The notes under the pieces: generated by a model
Told to the model about the DNA's origin: nothing
Database searches by the model: none
What the model saw: only the letters and a program-made list of their open reading frames with translations
Part shown: in pieces, positions 16,735 through 24,990 of the stretch
Position numbering within the stretch: the first letter of the stretch is position 1
Layout: every line of letters starts with the position of its first letter
NCBI RefSeq assembly: GCF_010119545.1
Contig: NZ_JAAEAA010000002.1
Location: 220,006 to 284,005, forward strand
Source of the DNA: Pontibacter fetidus
GTDB taxonomy: Bacteria; Bacteroidota; Bacteroidia; Cytophagales; Hymenobacteraceae
DNA: 64,000 nucleotides
Direction of reading: 5' to 3'
Translations under genes and position numbers: made by a program

Positions 16735-19137
16735 TTAATTTCTCAGCGGCTTGCCAGTTGTTAGGATGCTTTGAATACGCTCCAATGTTTTGCGCTCACC
16801 TGTTAATGAAAGGAAGGCTTCACGCTCCAAATCCAACAGGTATTGCTCGCTCACTTCAGTTGGGGCAGACAAGTCACCACCGCACATCACGTAAGCCAGT
16901 TTCTGAGAGATCTTCAGGTCGTGCTCTGACATATAGCGGCCGGTAAACATGGCATTAGCTCCAGTCAGGAACATACCTAACGCGCCTTTGCCCTGTACTT
17001 TAATATTAGTGCGTTGTACCGGTTTGGTGTAACCGGCTTCGGCCAGAAGTATAGCCTGCGCTTTAGCATCGGCAATCAGGCGGTTACTGTTTATAGTTAT
17101 ACCATCTGATTTACGCATAAAGCCCAGGTCTACCGCTTCTTTAGCCGACGTAGAAACCTTTGCCATACCGATGTTCAGGAACACGTTTTTCAGGTCGTTG
17201 TACTCTATGTCGCCGTCGGCATACATATCCGCAGCGCGTAGCGTCATTTCTTTTGTACCGCCACCGCCTGGGATCAAACCGACACCAAACTCAACCAAGC
17301 CCATGTAAGTCTCAGCAGCCGCCTGTATGTGATCCACGTGCAGGTTAAGCTCGCAGCCACCGCCCAGCGTTAAGCCATGTGGTGCACCTACTACAGGTAT
17401 AGCCGAATAACGCATGCGCATCATGGTGTTCTGGAACTGGCGGATGATCATGTTCAGCTCATCAAAATCCTGATCCAGCGCATACATGTAGATTAAGCCT
17501 ACGTTAGCACCCGCAGAGAAATTAGCGCCCTGGTTACCTACTACCATACCACGGAAGTCTTTCTCGGCAAGGTCAATACCTTTGTTCAGCGCCATGATCA
17601 CGTCGCCGCCCATAGTGTTCATTTTGGTATGGAACTCTACGTTCAGGATGCCGTCGCCTAAATCAGTTATAGTTGCACCGGTGTTTTTCCAGATTACGTT
17701 GCTGCCACGCAGGTTCTCGAGTATAATAAAGTTCTCGGCACCTGGTATGGCTTTATATTCTTTGCTGTTGATGTCGTAGTAGCGGCGGTTGCCGTTCTCT
17801 ACAATGTAGAAGGACTCTTTGCCGCTGTTCAGCATTTCTTCTACCCAGGCAGCAGGCTGATAACCGTTTTCGATCATGCGCTGCACACCTTCACGGGCAC
17901 CAATGGCATCCCAGTACTCAAACGGACCAAGCTCCCAGCCAAAGCCGGCACGCATGGCATCGTCTATTCTGTATAGTTCATCAGAAATTTCAGGAATGCG
18001 GTTGCTCACGTACTGGAACAAACCATAGAGTGACTCATTAAAGAATTGCGCAGCTTTGTCTGACTGACCAGAGAAAACTTTCACACGCTTCTTCAGATCT
18101 TCAATCGGCTTTAGCACTTCCAGGCTCTGGAATTTGGCACGTTGCTTCGGTCCGTACTCCAGCGTATTCAAATCGAGCGTCAGGATCTCTGTTTTGCCTT
18201 TCGCGTCTTTCGTTTTTTTATAGAAACCCTGACCGGTTTTATCACCCAGCCATTTGTTCTCTACCATCTTTTGCAGGTAGTCCGGCAACTGGAACAGTTC
18301 CCGCGACTCGTCTCTCTCGCCAGTCTGGTAAAGACCATTTGCTACGTTAGCCAGTGTATCCAGACCAACCACATCCAGCGTTCTGAAAGTAGCCGACTTC
18401 GGACGACCGATGATCGGACCGGAAATTCTGTCTACTTCGTCTACGTTCAGGCCCAGTTTGTTCATAACCTGCAGCCCCTGCATGATAGCATAGATACCTA
18501 CACGGTTTGCGATGAAGGCAGGTGTATCTTTTGCCAGTACAGTAGTTTTCCCTAAGTATAGATCACCGTAGTGCATCAGGAAATCAACTACAGCCGTATC
18601 AGTTTCTGGCGTTGGTATGATCTCGAGAAGCTTTAGGTAGCGTGGCGGGTTAAAGAAGTGTGTACCGCAGAAGTGTTTTCTGAAATCATCTGATCTCCCT
18701 TCCAGCATCATGTAGATTGGGATACCCGATGTATTGGAAGTGATTAGTGTACCCGGCTTGCGATGCTGCTCCACCTGGTCGTACACCAGTTTCTTGATCT
18801 TCAGGTTCTCCACTACCACTTCAATGGTCCAGTCGGCAGTAGCGATATCCTTCATGTTGTCTTCGAAGTTACCTGTCTGTATCAGGCGTGCATCGGATTG
18901 GCGGTAAATCGGCGACGGGTTTGACTTTAAGGCTGCATCCAGTGAGCTGTTTACAATACGGTTACGCACGGCTTTACTTTCCAGCGTCAGTCCTTTTTTC
19001 TCTTCGTCGGGCGTTAGCTCCTTTGGTACGATGTCGAGCAGCAGCACCTGCACCCCGATATTGGCAAAATGGCAGGCAATACGCGAGCCCATTACACCGG
19101 AACCAAGTACGGCTACTTTCTTAATTATTCTCTTCAT
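16735..19137 (-). CDS. fadN: 3-hydroxyacyl-CoA dehydrogenase / enoyl-CoA hydratase (FadN type)
   Basis: A bifunctional beta-oxidation protein of 800 residues. The NAD-binding Rossmann domain comes first (VLGSGVMGSRIACHFA near residues 10-25), then the 3HCDH C-terminal domains (about 190-400). An enoyl-CoA hydratase domain occupies the last 330 residues (FSAGANVGLIYM, HGLTLGGGCELNLH, LIPGGGGTKE). This dehydrogenase-first order is that of Bacillus FadN, not of E. coli FadB/FadJ, which place the hydratase first. It follows marR by 24 bp and precedes the thiolase, so it is in the same operon. Confidence 0.92.
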   Translation of the reverse strand: MKRIIKKVAVLGSGVMGSRIACHFANIGVQVLLLDIVPKELTPDEEKKGLTLESKAVRNRIVNSSLDAALKSNPSPIYRQSDARLIQTGNFEDNMKDIATADWTIEVVVENLKIKKLVYDQVEQHRKPGTLITSNTSGIPIYMMLEGRSDDFRKHFCGTHFFNPPRYLKLLEIIPTPETDTAVVDFLMHYGDLYLGKTTVLAKDTPAFIANRVGIYAIMQGLQVMNKLGLNVDEVDRISGPIIGRPKSATFRTLDVVGLDTLANVANGLYQTGERDESRELFQLPDYLQKMVENKWLGDKTGQGFYKKTKDAKGKTEILTLDLNTLEYGPKQRAKFQSLEVLKPIEDLKKRVKVFSGQSDKAAQFFNESLYGLFQYVSNRIPEISDELYRIDDAMRAGFGWELGPFEYWDAIGAREGVQRMIENGYQPAAWVEEMLNSGKESFYIVENGNRRYYDINSKEYKAIPGAENFIILENLRGSNVIWKNTGATITDLGDGILNVEFHTKMNTMGGDVIMALNKGIDLAEKDFRGMVVGNQGANFSAGANVGLIYMYALDQDFDELNMIIRQFQNTMMRMRYSAIPVVGAPHGLTLGGGCELNLHVDHIQAAAETYMGLVEFGVGLIPGGGGTKEMTLRAADMYADGDIEYNDLKNVFLNIGMAKVSTSAKEAVDLGFMRKSDGITINSNRLIADAKAQAILLAEAGYTKPVQRTNIKVQGKGALGMFLTGANAMFTGRYMSEHDLKISQKLAYVMCGGDLSAPTEVSEQYLLDLEREAFLSLTGERKTLERIQSILTTGKPLRN

Positions 19138-19161
19138 AGAATAGCTATAGTTGTCTATGGG

Positions 19162-19596
19162 TTAAAATATCTCTTTATTCTCGATCAACCCCTGTATGCG
19201 GCCACACACTTTAAAAAACACATCAAGTTCTTCCTGGGGTATCTGTTCGCGCACCTTGTGGTTAAAATGCAGCACCGTTTTCCGGGATATCTCTTTTTTC
19301 TGCAGTCCTTTTTTTGTGAGGAAGATGCGCACCAGGCGTTTATCGCTTGGGTCCGAAACTTTAAAGATCAGCTTCTTCTCTTCCATGCTTTTCAGGATGC
19401 GGGTAAGGCTACGTGCCTCCAGGCCTAATAAGGGCGCAATTTTAGTGGCAGGCGTACCGGCTTCCTGGTCTATGTTTAACAACACAAACCCGATAGATGT
19501 TGTAATGTCATTTTTGGCAGCCTCGGTGTTGTACATGCGCGAAATGGCATGCCAACATACTTTCACATTATAATCTACTGTCTCTTCTGGCTTCAT
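19162..19596 (-). CDS. MarR-family transcriptional regulator of the beta-oxidation operon
   Basis: The protein has 144 residues when started at ATG 19596 (MKPEETVDYNVKVCWHAISR). A longer frame to 19641 would read through the promoter and is rejected. It shows the MarR winged-helix layout: a helical dimer part, then TSIGFVLLNI, the recognition helix in LGLEARSLTRILKSMEEKKL, and the wing in DPSDKRLVRIFLTKKG. It is the first gene of the fad operon and probably represses it until an acyl-CoA or fatty acid binds. A 14-bp perfect palindrome just upstream is the likely operator. Confidence 0.88.
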   Translation of the reverse strand: MKPEETVDYNVKVCWHAISRMYNTEAAKNDITTSIGFVLLNIDQEAGTPATKIAPLLGLEARSLTRILKSMEEKKLIFKVSDPSDKRLVRIFLTKKGLQKKEISRKTVLHFNHKVREQIPQEELDVFFKVCGRIQGLIENKEIF

Positions 19597-19603
19597 AAAC
19601 ACA

Positions 19604-19617
19604 TTGGTATATACCAA
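19604..19617. promoter_or_regulatory. 14-bp palindrome, candidate MarR operator
   Basis: TTGGTATATACCAA is perfectly self-complementary. It overlaps the downstream part of the putative -7 box at 19615-19622 and lies 8 bp before the marR start codon. Its size and position suit a MarR dimer that blocks transcription. A looser inverted repeat (TATGC-AA-GCATA, 19635-19646) lies further upstream. Confidence 0.6.
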
Positions 19618-19622
19618 ATATA
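19615..19622 (-). promoter_or_regulatory. Putative -7 box (TATATTTG) of the fad operon
   Basis: On the minus strand TATATTTG fits TAnnTTTG and directly precedes the palindrome. A TTG lies about 16 nt upstream as a poor -33 element, so the promoter may be weak or activator-assisted. Confidence 0.45.
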
Positions 19623-19742
19623 GAAAATAAATGTTATGCAAGCATACTATTTTAGAAAAATTTATTCGGCATGCATAAAATGTAGTACGGCAGAAGCAGA
19701 TTACAGATACTATAGTTATAGCCTTAACAATCGGGCAATAAA

Positions 19743-19769
19743 AAAGCCCTCCGTTTTGGGAAGGGCTTT
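19743..19769. terminator. Rho-independent terminator of the small lipoprotein locus
   Basis: An 8-bp stem (AAAGCCCT at 19743-19750 with AGGGCTTT at 19762-19769), followed on the minus strand by a run of T. It closes the two-gene unit at 19774-20351. Confidence 0.8.
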
Positions 19770-19773
19770 GGTT

Positions 19774-19944
19774 TTATAGGCTATCGAGTTCAGCTTCAGT
19801 GTAGGTTACGCCGGGTGGTGGAATTAAGACATCTTTGGCGGTACTAAACTTATGGTTATCACTTTTCTTCATCTCCTGGGCTTCAACTATTTTCAGCAGT
19901 TCCCGCACACTTTTCTCAACATCATCATGAAGCGTGGTTTTCAT
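19774..19944 (-). CDS. 56-residue acidic protein of unknown function
   Basis: A short frame from ATG 19944 to a TAA at 19774. It begins MKTTLHDDVEKSVRELLKIV, predicted helical, and ends IPPPGVTYTEAELDSL. It starts 6 bp after the stop of the upstream lipoprotein frame and is followed by a good terminator, so it looks like the second gene of a two-gene operon. No family is recognised. The helical N-terminus and small acidic size recall antitoxin-like or adaptor proteins, but nothing else supports that. Confidence 0.6.
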   Translation of the reverse strand: MKTTLHDDVEKSVRELLKIVEAQEMKKSDNHKFSTAKDVLIPPPGVTYTEAELDSL

Positions 19945-19950
19945 TTGCAC

Positions 19951-20351
19951 CTATCCATTATACATAGTAATTCTAAGGGAGTAGAAACCCATATCAAAGC
20001 CGTCATGTATAATCTCTTTAAGGTGGTTTAAATCAATAGAACGATATAATGTATAGACCTCTTTCAGATCAACTGAGTCTAACTCTCCAGTATAGTTAGC
20101 CTTAATACTTAAATCATATAGTTCCCGCAGCCGATAGTAAAACTTACCATCCGGTGTAATTTCTACATCTTTAGAATAGGCTTTTCGCCTAAAGCTGGGA
20201 AGATTGAAAAAGTAATCTTTTCAAACTCTAGTCCATTTGTCTTTTCAGCTTTTACAGGCTGGGCATTATCATCAACTATAGTTTCGGGTTGCTTCTGCTC
20301 TTTACAGGCAAAACAAACTATAGCTAAAACTATAAACAGGCATCTCTGCAT
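19951..20351 (-). pseudogene. Lipoprotein gene broken by a probable 1-base deletion
   Basis: From ATG 20351 the frame gives a lipoprotein start (MQRCLFIVLAIVCFACKEQK, lipobox CFAC) and runs to a stop at 20163, 62 residues. A second frame then continues without interruption to a TAG at 19951, with natural-looking protein (KFYYRLRELYDLSIKANYTG, later LNHLKEIIHDGFDMG). Adding one A to the AAAA run (TTTT at 20218-20221 on the plus strand) joins them into a single protein of about 133 residues. This is either a genuine frameshifted pseudogene, a phase-variable homopolymer, or a sequencing error. The fold is unknown. Confidence 0.7.
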
Positions 20352-20379
20352 GGTAACTATAGGTTAGTATATAAAAAAA

Positions 20380-20430
20380 TCATCCTGAAAGAATCTTAAG
20401 CTTATAAAACCAAGATCTTTTCAGGATGAC
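20380..20430. repeat. Inverted repeat after the acyl-CoA ligase gene
   Basis: The arm TCATCCTGAAAGAATCTT (20380-20397) pairs with AAGATCTTTTCAGGATGA (from 20412) with one slipped base. The element lies just past the stop of the acyl-CoA ligase and is probably both a dispersed Bacteroidota intergenic repeat and a terminator-like structure. Confidence 0.6.
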
Positions 20431-20479
20431 AGTATTGGTAACTATAACTTTAGCAGGCAAGAGCCGCCTTAGCTATAAT

Positions 20480-22243
20480 CTAAAACATGCTATCAATCTC
20501 TTTCTTATAGTTAGCTGTGATGATTTTACGCTTCACTTTCAGAGTTGGGGTTAGTTCGCCGGTTTCTACGGTCCACATGTTCGGTATTAGCTTAAACTTC
20601 TTAACAGTTTCGTACTGGGCCAGGCCGTGGTTTGCTCTCTCAATCTCGCGCTTATACTTCTCCAGAATTTCAGGCTTGGTTATCATCTCAGCGTCTGAAG
20701 TATACGGAATGCCTTTGTGCTGGCAGTAATCCTGTAAGCCCATAAACGACGGAACTATAAGCGCAGCGGCATATTTCTGCCCATCGCCTACTACCATAAC
20801 CTGCTCAATTACAACAGACTCTTTCAGCTTATTTTCGATTGGCTGCGGTGCCACATATTTACCGCCCGACGTTTTAAACATTTCTTTTTTGCGGTCTGTG
20901 ATCTTGATGTACTTGCCCTGAACCAGTTCGCCGATATCGCCGGTATGGAACCAGCCTTCGCTATCTATTACTTCCTGGGTAAGCTCAGGTTTGTTGTAGT
21001 AGCCTTTCATTACATGTGGCCCGCGGGTCAGAATTTCACCATCGGTTTCAGCTATTTTCACTTCCACGCCATCTATTGGCATACCTACCGTACCAATCAT
21101 GTTGTTTTCAGGCTCAAAACGGTTAACCGTAATTACCGGCGAGGTCTCCGTTAGACCGTACCCTTCCATTACCCGGATGTTGGCAGACCAAAACACGCGC
21201 GCCAGGCGAGGCTGCAACGCTGCGCCACCCGAAACTATAGCTATAACGTTCCCGCCCAGAGCTTCGCGCCATTTACTGAAGATAAGTTTATTGGCCAGCG
21301 CCAGCTGCTGGTTATACCACCAACCATGGTTTACCTGCGGGTCATATTTAAGGCCAAGCTCCAGTGCCCAGAAAAACAACTTACGCTTTATGCCTGTCAG
21401 CTCCATACCTTTCGCTATAATCTTATCATATACCTTCTCGAGCAGGCGCGGCACCGTGGTAAATACATGTGGCTGTACTTCTTTCAGGTTTTCGGCTACT
21501 TTTTCTATACTTTCGGCATAATAGATAGACACACCTACACGCATGTATAAGTATAGTAGCATACGCTCGAAAATATGGCAAAGCGGCAGAAAGCTAAGTG
21601 CACGGTGTGTATTATTTACCGGCACGTAAGGCACCGTACCCTGCACGTTGCTTACCAGGTTGCTATGTGTCAGCATTACGCCTTTCGGGTTACCTGTAGT
21701 GCCGGAAGTATAAATAATGGTCAGGATATCGTCGGGGGTAACAGCATCGCTCAGGGCTTTAAGCTGCTCCGGGTTTTCCATTTGCTTGCCGAGTTCTACT
21801 ACATCAGACCAGTGCTTGGCACCATGTACTTCATCAAAGGTGTAAATCTCTTTTATACTATCCATGCCGTCGGTGGCGGCTATTACTTTATTGTATAGTT
21901 CGCTGTCGGCAACAAAAATTACCTTTACGGCTGCATCGTTAAAAATATAGCGGTAATCCTCAACGGTTATAGTTGGGTACATGGGCACGCTAATGGCCCC
22001 TATCTGCTGAATACCAAAGTCGGCAAAAACCCACTCCGGACGGTTAAAGGAAATGATCGCAACTTTATCGTTTTTACCGATACCTAATTTCAGAAGGCCA
22101 AGGCTTACGTGGTTGGCCATGTTCTGTACATCCTGGGTGCTATACTTTACCCACTGGCCTTCTCTTTTTACAGCAAGGCAGTCTGAGTTAGGGTAATTGT
22201 TTAGCTGATGCGACAATAGGTCGATAGTACGGGTAATGCTCAT
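20480..22243 (-). CDS. Long-chain fatty-acid--CoA ligase (AMP-binding enzyme)
   Basis: It activates free fatty acids to acyl-CoA with ATP and CoA, feeding the beta-oxidation operon nearby. It has 587 residues, normal for the FadD/FAA family. The ANL-superfamily motifs are intact: the P-loop TIIYTSGTTGNPKGVMLTHS, then MEGYGLTETSP, GWFHTGDIGEL, and DRKKEMFKTSGGKYVAPQPI near the C-terminal hinge. There is no signal peptide or strong membrane helix, so it is probably peripheral at the inner membrane. It has its own transcription unit on the same strand, about 0.9 kb upstream of marR. Confidence 0.93.
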   Translation of the reverse strand: MSITRTIDLLSHQLNNYPNSDCLAVKREGQWVKYSTQDVQNMANHVSLGLLKLGIGKNDKVAIISFNRPEWVFADFGIQQIGAISVPMYPTITVEDYRYIFNDAAVKVIFVADSELYNKVIAATDGMDSIKEIYTFDEVHGAKHWSDVVELGKQMENPEQLKALSDAVTPDDILTIIYTSGTTGNPKGVMLTHSNLVSNVQGTVPYVPVNNTHRALSFLPLCHIFERMLLYLYMRVGVSIYYAESIEKVAENLKEVQPHVFTTVPRLLEKVYDKIIAKGMELTGIKRKLFFWALELGLKYDPQVNHGWWYNQQLALANKLIFSKWREALGGNVIAIVSGGAALQPRLARVFWSANIRVMEGYGLTETSPVITVNRFEPENNMIGTVGMPIDGVEVKIAETDGEILTRGPHVMKGYYNKPELTQEVIDSEGWFHTGDIGELVQGKYIKITDRKKEMFKTSGGKYVAPQPIENKLKESVVIEQVMVVGDGQKYAAALIVPSFMGLQDYCQHKGIPYTSDAEMITKPEILEKYKREIERANHGLAQYETVKKFKLIPNMWTVETGELTPTLKVKRKIITANYKKEIDSMF

Positions 22244-22492
22244 GCTGTCTTATTATCTTTGTATATAGTATAACCTGTTGCTCCTGCAACCCGGTCCGAA
22301 ATATTTGCTGATTGGGCAATCGTTAGTGCATTTTAATTATTTTTTTTTATTTCTACCAGTTTCCTTCCTATAAATATTTAATATCAGTTATATTACACTC
22401 CTTAATTTACCTTTTACCAGTTAGGTGCAGCTATAGTTAGCGCTTGCCCCTACTAGTTTGGTACTTTAAACTTAAAGTAAAGCAGCCAGCAC

Positions 22493-23650
22493 ATGAACCT
22501 GTCGATCTTTTTTGAACCGCTGAACGAAGATATTTTTGCAGCACTAAACAAGCCCCGCACGCTGGGCGCTTACATCAACCGTTTTGTAAGCAAGTTCCCG
22601 GACTGGCGTGCTGCCGACATAGCCATTATAGGGATAAACGAAACACGCGGTGCCGGTAACGACGAGAACACAGACCCCATGCTGGCAGCAGCGCGGGCCG
22701 TGCGTAAAAAGCTTTATACGTTAAACAAAGGTGCGGGCATCTGCAACATTGTAGACCTTGGCAACCTGCGCCCCGGCATTACCTTAGATGATACGTACCT
22801 GCGCATAAAGGAAATTGTTGAGGTCCTGATATCGCATGGCACCATACCTATAGTTATAGGCGGCTCGCACGACCTGGAGTATGGGCAGTTTATGGGCTAC
22901 GAGCACCTGGAGCGCGTGGTAAACATGGTGACTGTAGACAGCAGCGTAGACATGACCGAGGATACCGATGCAACCCCGAATAAAAAGCAACTGCGTAGCA
23001 TATTAATGCACGAGCCTAACTACCTGTTCAGCCTTGGGCAGATCGGGTACCAGTCGTATTTAGTGGAGCCGGAAGTAATGGCTACGCTGGAGAAAATGCA
23101 TTTTGAAGCGTACCGCGTAGGCGAAGTGCACCGCAACGTGCAGGAAATGGAACCGGTTGTGCGCCTCGCCGACCTGCTGACGATAGATGTAGCAGCCATT
23201 AGGTACCAGGATGCGCCGGGCTACGAACCTGCAAACCCGTTTGGCCTGACCGGCGAAGAAGCCTGCCAGCTTTGCTGGTATGCCGGCCTGAACGATAACC
23301 TGACCTCGCTGGGAATTTATGAATACAATCCCGCCCTGGATAAACGCGAGCTAACCGCCATGACCGTTGCCACCATGATCTGGTATTTTATTGAAGGCTT
23401 TTACCACCGCAAAAACGAGATCAGCTTCGACAGTAAACAGTTTACCAAATACGCCGTTGCCTTTAATGATAACCCGGACCGGATGGTATTTTATAAAAGT
23501 AAGCAAAGCGAAAAATGGTGGCTTGAAGTGGAGTCGCTTTCAGAGGGGAAAAGCCCGCGCGTGGTGCCCTGCAGCTACGAAGATTACCTACAGGCAACCA
23601 AAGGCGAAGTGCCCAACCGCTGGATTCTGACACAAGCGCGGATTGGTTAA
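22493..23650 (+). CDS. Arginase/formimidoylglutamase-fold protein lacking key metal ligands
   Basis: The protein has 385 residues with the ureohydrolase alpha/beta layout: IGINETRG, then PIVIGGSHDLEYGQ (matching the GGDHS/GGGHE site, His126). Where catalytic members have DAHxD it reads DSSVD (149-153), so the His is gone. Where they have SxDxD it reads TIDVA (Asp232 kept, second Asp lost). A binuclear Mn centre therefore looks incomplete. Database labels of such proteins as formimidoylglutamase are probably inherited from the fold. I infer a non-hydrolytic or altered role. It is a single gene ahead of a small cytochrome b5-like gene. Confidence 0.75.
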   Translation: MNLSIFFEPLNEDIFAALNKPRTLGAYINRFVSKFPDWRAADIAIIGINETRGAGNDENTDPMLAAARAVRKKLYTLNKGAGICNIVDLGNLRPGITLDDTYLRIKEIVEVLISHGTIPIVIGGSHDLEYGQFMGYEHLERVVNMVTVDSSVDMTEDTDATPNKKQLRSILMHEPNYLFSLGQIGYQSYLVEPEVMATLEKMHFEAYRVGEVHRNVQEMEPVVRLADLLTIDVAAIRYQDAPGYEPANPFGLTGEEACQLCWYAGLNDNLTSLGIYEYNPALDKRELTAMTVATMIWYFIEGFYHRKNEISFDSKQFTKYAVAFNDNPDRMVFYKSKQSEKWWLEVESLSEGKSPRVVPCSYEDYLQATKGEVPNRWILTQARIG

Positions 23651-23746
23651 CTATAAATGTGTAAATTTGGAAGCCTGCACAAACGGGCAACTATAAACCA
23701 AGCTACAGGCATTTTATTTTAGCTTACAAACCACCCGAACACCAGC

Positions 23747-24001
23747 ATGCAATTACCCGAGTACACGTTACAACAGCTTGCCCTGCGCAACGGCCAGGAC
23801 CGAGACGAAGTATGGGTAGCATACAAAGGCGTTATTTATGATGTCAGGAAATCGAGGTTATGGCGCAGCGGCAACCATTACGAGCACTGGGCCGGCCAGG
23901 ACCTTACCGAAGAACTAAAAGATGCCCCGCATACCGCTTATGTATTTGATAAATTTGAGGCGATCGGGCTAGTTAAAAATTCGGTATATCTTAGCAAATA
24001 G
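23747..24001 (+). CDS. Minimal cytochrome b5-like heme-binding protein
   Basis: The protein has 84 residues with no signal peptide or membrane segment. The first half (MQLPEYTLQQLALRNGQDRD, then EVWVAYKGVIYDVRKSRLW) is the cytochrome b5 beta-sheet start. The likely heme ligands are His44 in GNHYEHWAGQD and His62 in DAPHTAYVFDKF. It lacks the HPGG hallmark of eukaryotic b5 but fits the short bacterial form. It probably acts as a soluble one-electron carrier or heme-binding protein. It sits 97 bp after the arginase-fold gene. Confidence 0.78.
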   Translation: MQLPEYTLQQLALRNGQDRDEVWVAYKGVIYDVRKSRLWRSGNHYEHWAGQDLTEELKDAPHTAYVFDKFEAIGLVKNSVYLSK

Positions 24002-24069
24002 CCGGGAAACCGGGCAAAAAACAACTATAGACAAACAACAACTTTTACTCATATTTACTTTAACAGCAT

Positions 24070-24942
24070 ATGGTTCTTATTGCAGATAGTGGCTCTACCA
24101 AAACAGACTGGAACGCTCTAAACCAGACAGAAGTATTACAGAATGTGCAGACAGTGGGCTTTAACCCCATGTATCAGGAAACAGAAGATATCTTTAAAGA
24201 GTTAGAAAAGAGCCTGCTTCCGAATCTGGATAATAAGAAACCATCGGCTATCTATTTTTATGGTGCCGGCTGCAGCTCTCCGGAGCGAAACAAGAAGGTA
24301 TCGGATGCTTTACAGCAATTATTTCCGGAAAGTGAGATACACGTAGACCACGATTTGCTGAGTGCGGCGCGCGCACTTTGCGGCCATAACCCAGGCATTG
24401 CCTGTATACTTGGTACTGGTTCTAACACCTGCCTGTATGATGGCAAAAACATTACCGATAACGTGCCTTCGCTGGGCTTTTTGCTGGGCGACGAAGGCAG
24501 TGGTGCCTACCTGGGCAAATTGCTGATGCGCGCATACTTTTACCGCGAACTTCCGGAAGAACTGGCCCAATCGCTGAAAAATACTTACAACATTACCAAA
24601 GACGAGTTCCTGGACGCGTTGTACGGTGCTGAAGTGCCAAGCCGCTATATGGCTACCTTTGCCAAATTTGCGCATGATAAACGCAAACACCCATTCATCA
24701 AGGAGCTTATCTATACCAATTTTGAGAACTTTTTTGAGCGCCATGTGCTAAAGTATAAAGGCCACATGGAATTGCCTGTAAACTTTGTAGGCTCTATTGC
24801 CCACTACTTTTCTGAAAACCTGAAAACCGCTGCTCAAAAGTATGGCCTGCGCATCGATACGATCATCCAAAGCCCCAGCGAAGGCCTGATCAATTATCAC
24901 CAGGAATTACTGATAAAATCCGGAACGGCAAACAAACTATAG
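24070..24942 (+). CDS. BadF/BadG-type sugar kinase (N-acetylglucosamine or N-acetylmuramic acid kinase-like)
   Basis: The protein has 290 residues and the ASKHA kinase fold: the phosphate-1 loop MVLIADSGSTKTDWNALN (residues 6-14), IACILGTGSNTCLYDG as the adenosine/phosphate-2 region, and GFLLGDEGSGAYLGK. Together with murQ 49 bp downstream, this fits a MurK-like enzyme that phosphorylates MurNAc or GlcNAc released from peptidoglycan. MurQ then turns MurNAc-6-P into GlcNAc-6-P. Substrate preference cannot be read from the sequence. Confidence 0.82.
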   Translation: MVLIADSGSTKTDWNALNQTEVLQNVQTVGFNPMYQETEDIFKELEKSLLPNLDNKKPSAIYFYGAGCSSPERNKKVSDALQQLFPESEIHVDHDLLSAARALCGHNPGIACILGTGSNTCLYDGKNITDNVPSLGFLLGDEGSGAYLGKLLMRAYFYRELPEELAQSLKNTYNITKDEFLDALYGAEVPSRYMATFAKFAHDKRKHPFIKELIYTNFENFFERHVLKYKGHMELPVNFVGSIAHYFSENLKTAAQKYGLRIDTIIQSPSEGLINYHQELLIKSGTANKL

Positions 24943-24990
24943 TTTATCTCCAGAGAATAATACATCATTCGTCATTTATAACTAATAAGC

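Noticed and set aside
18142..18555. 137-residue ORF antisense to the hydroxyacyl-CoA dehydrogenase gene
   Set aside because: Its opposite strand carries an intact conserved enzyme; codon pattern is that of a mirror frame.
19774..20351. Toxin-antitoxin pair
   Set aside because: The first gene has a lipoprotein signal and is frameshifted, and neither product shows a toxin or antitoxin motif.
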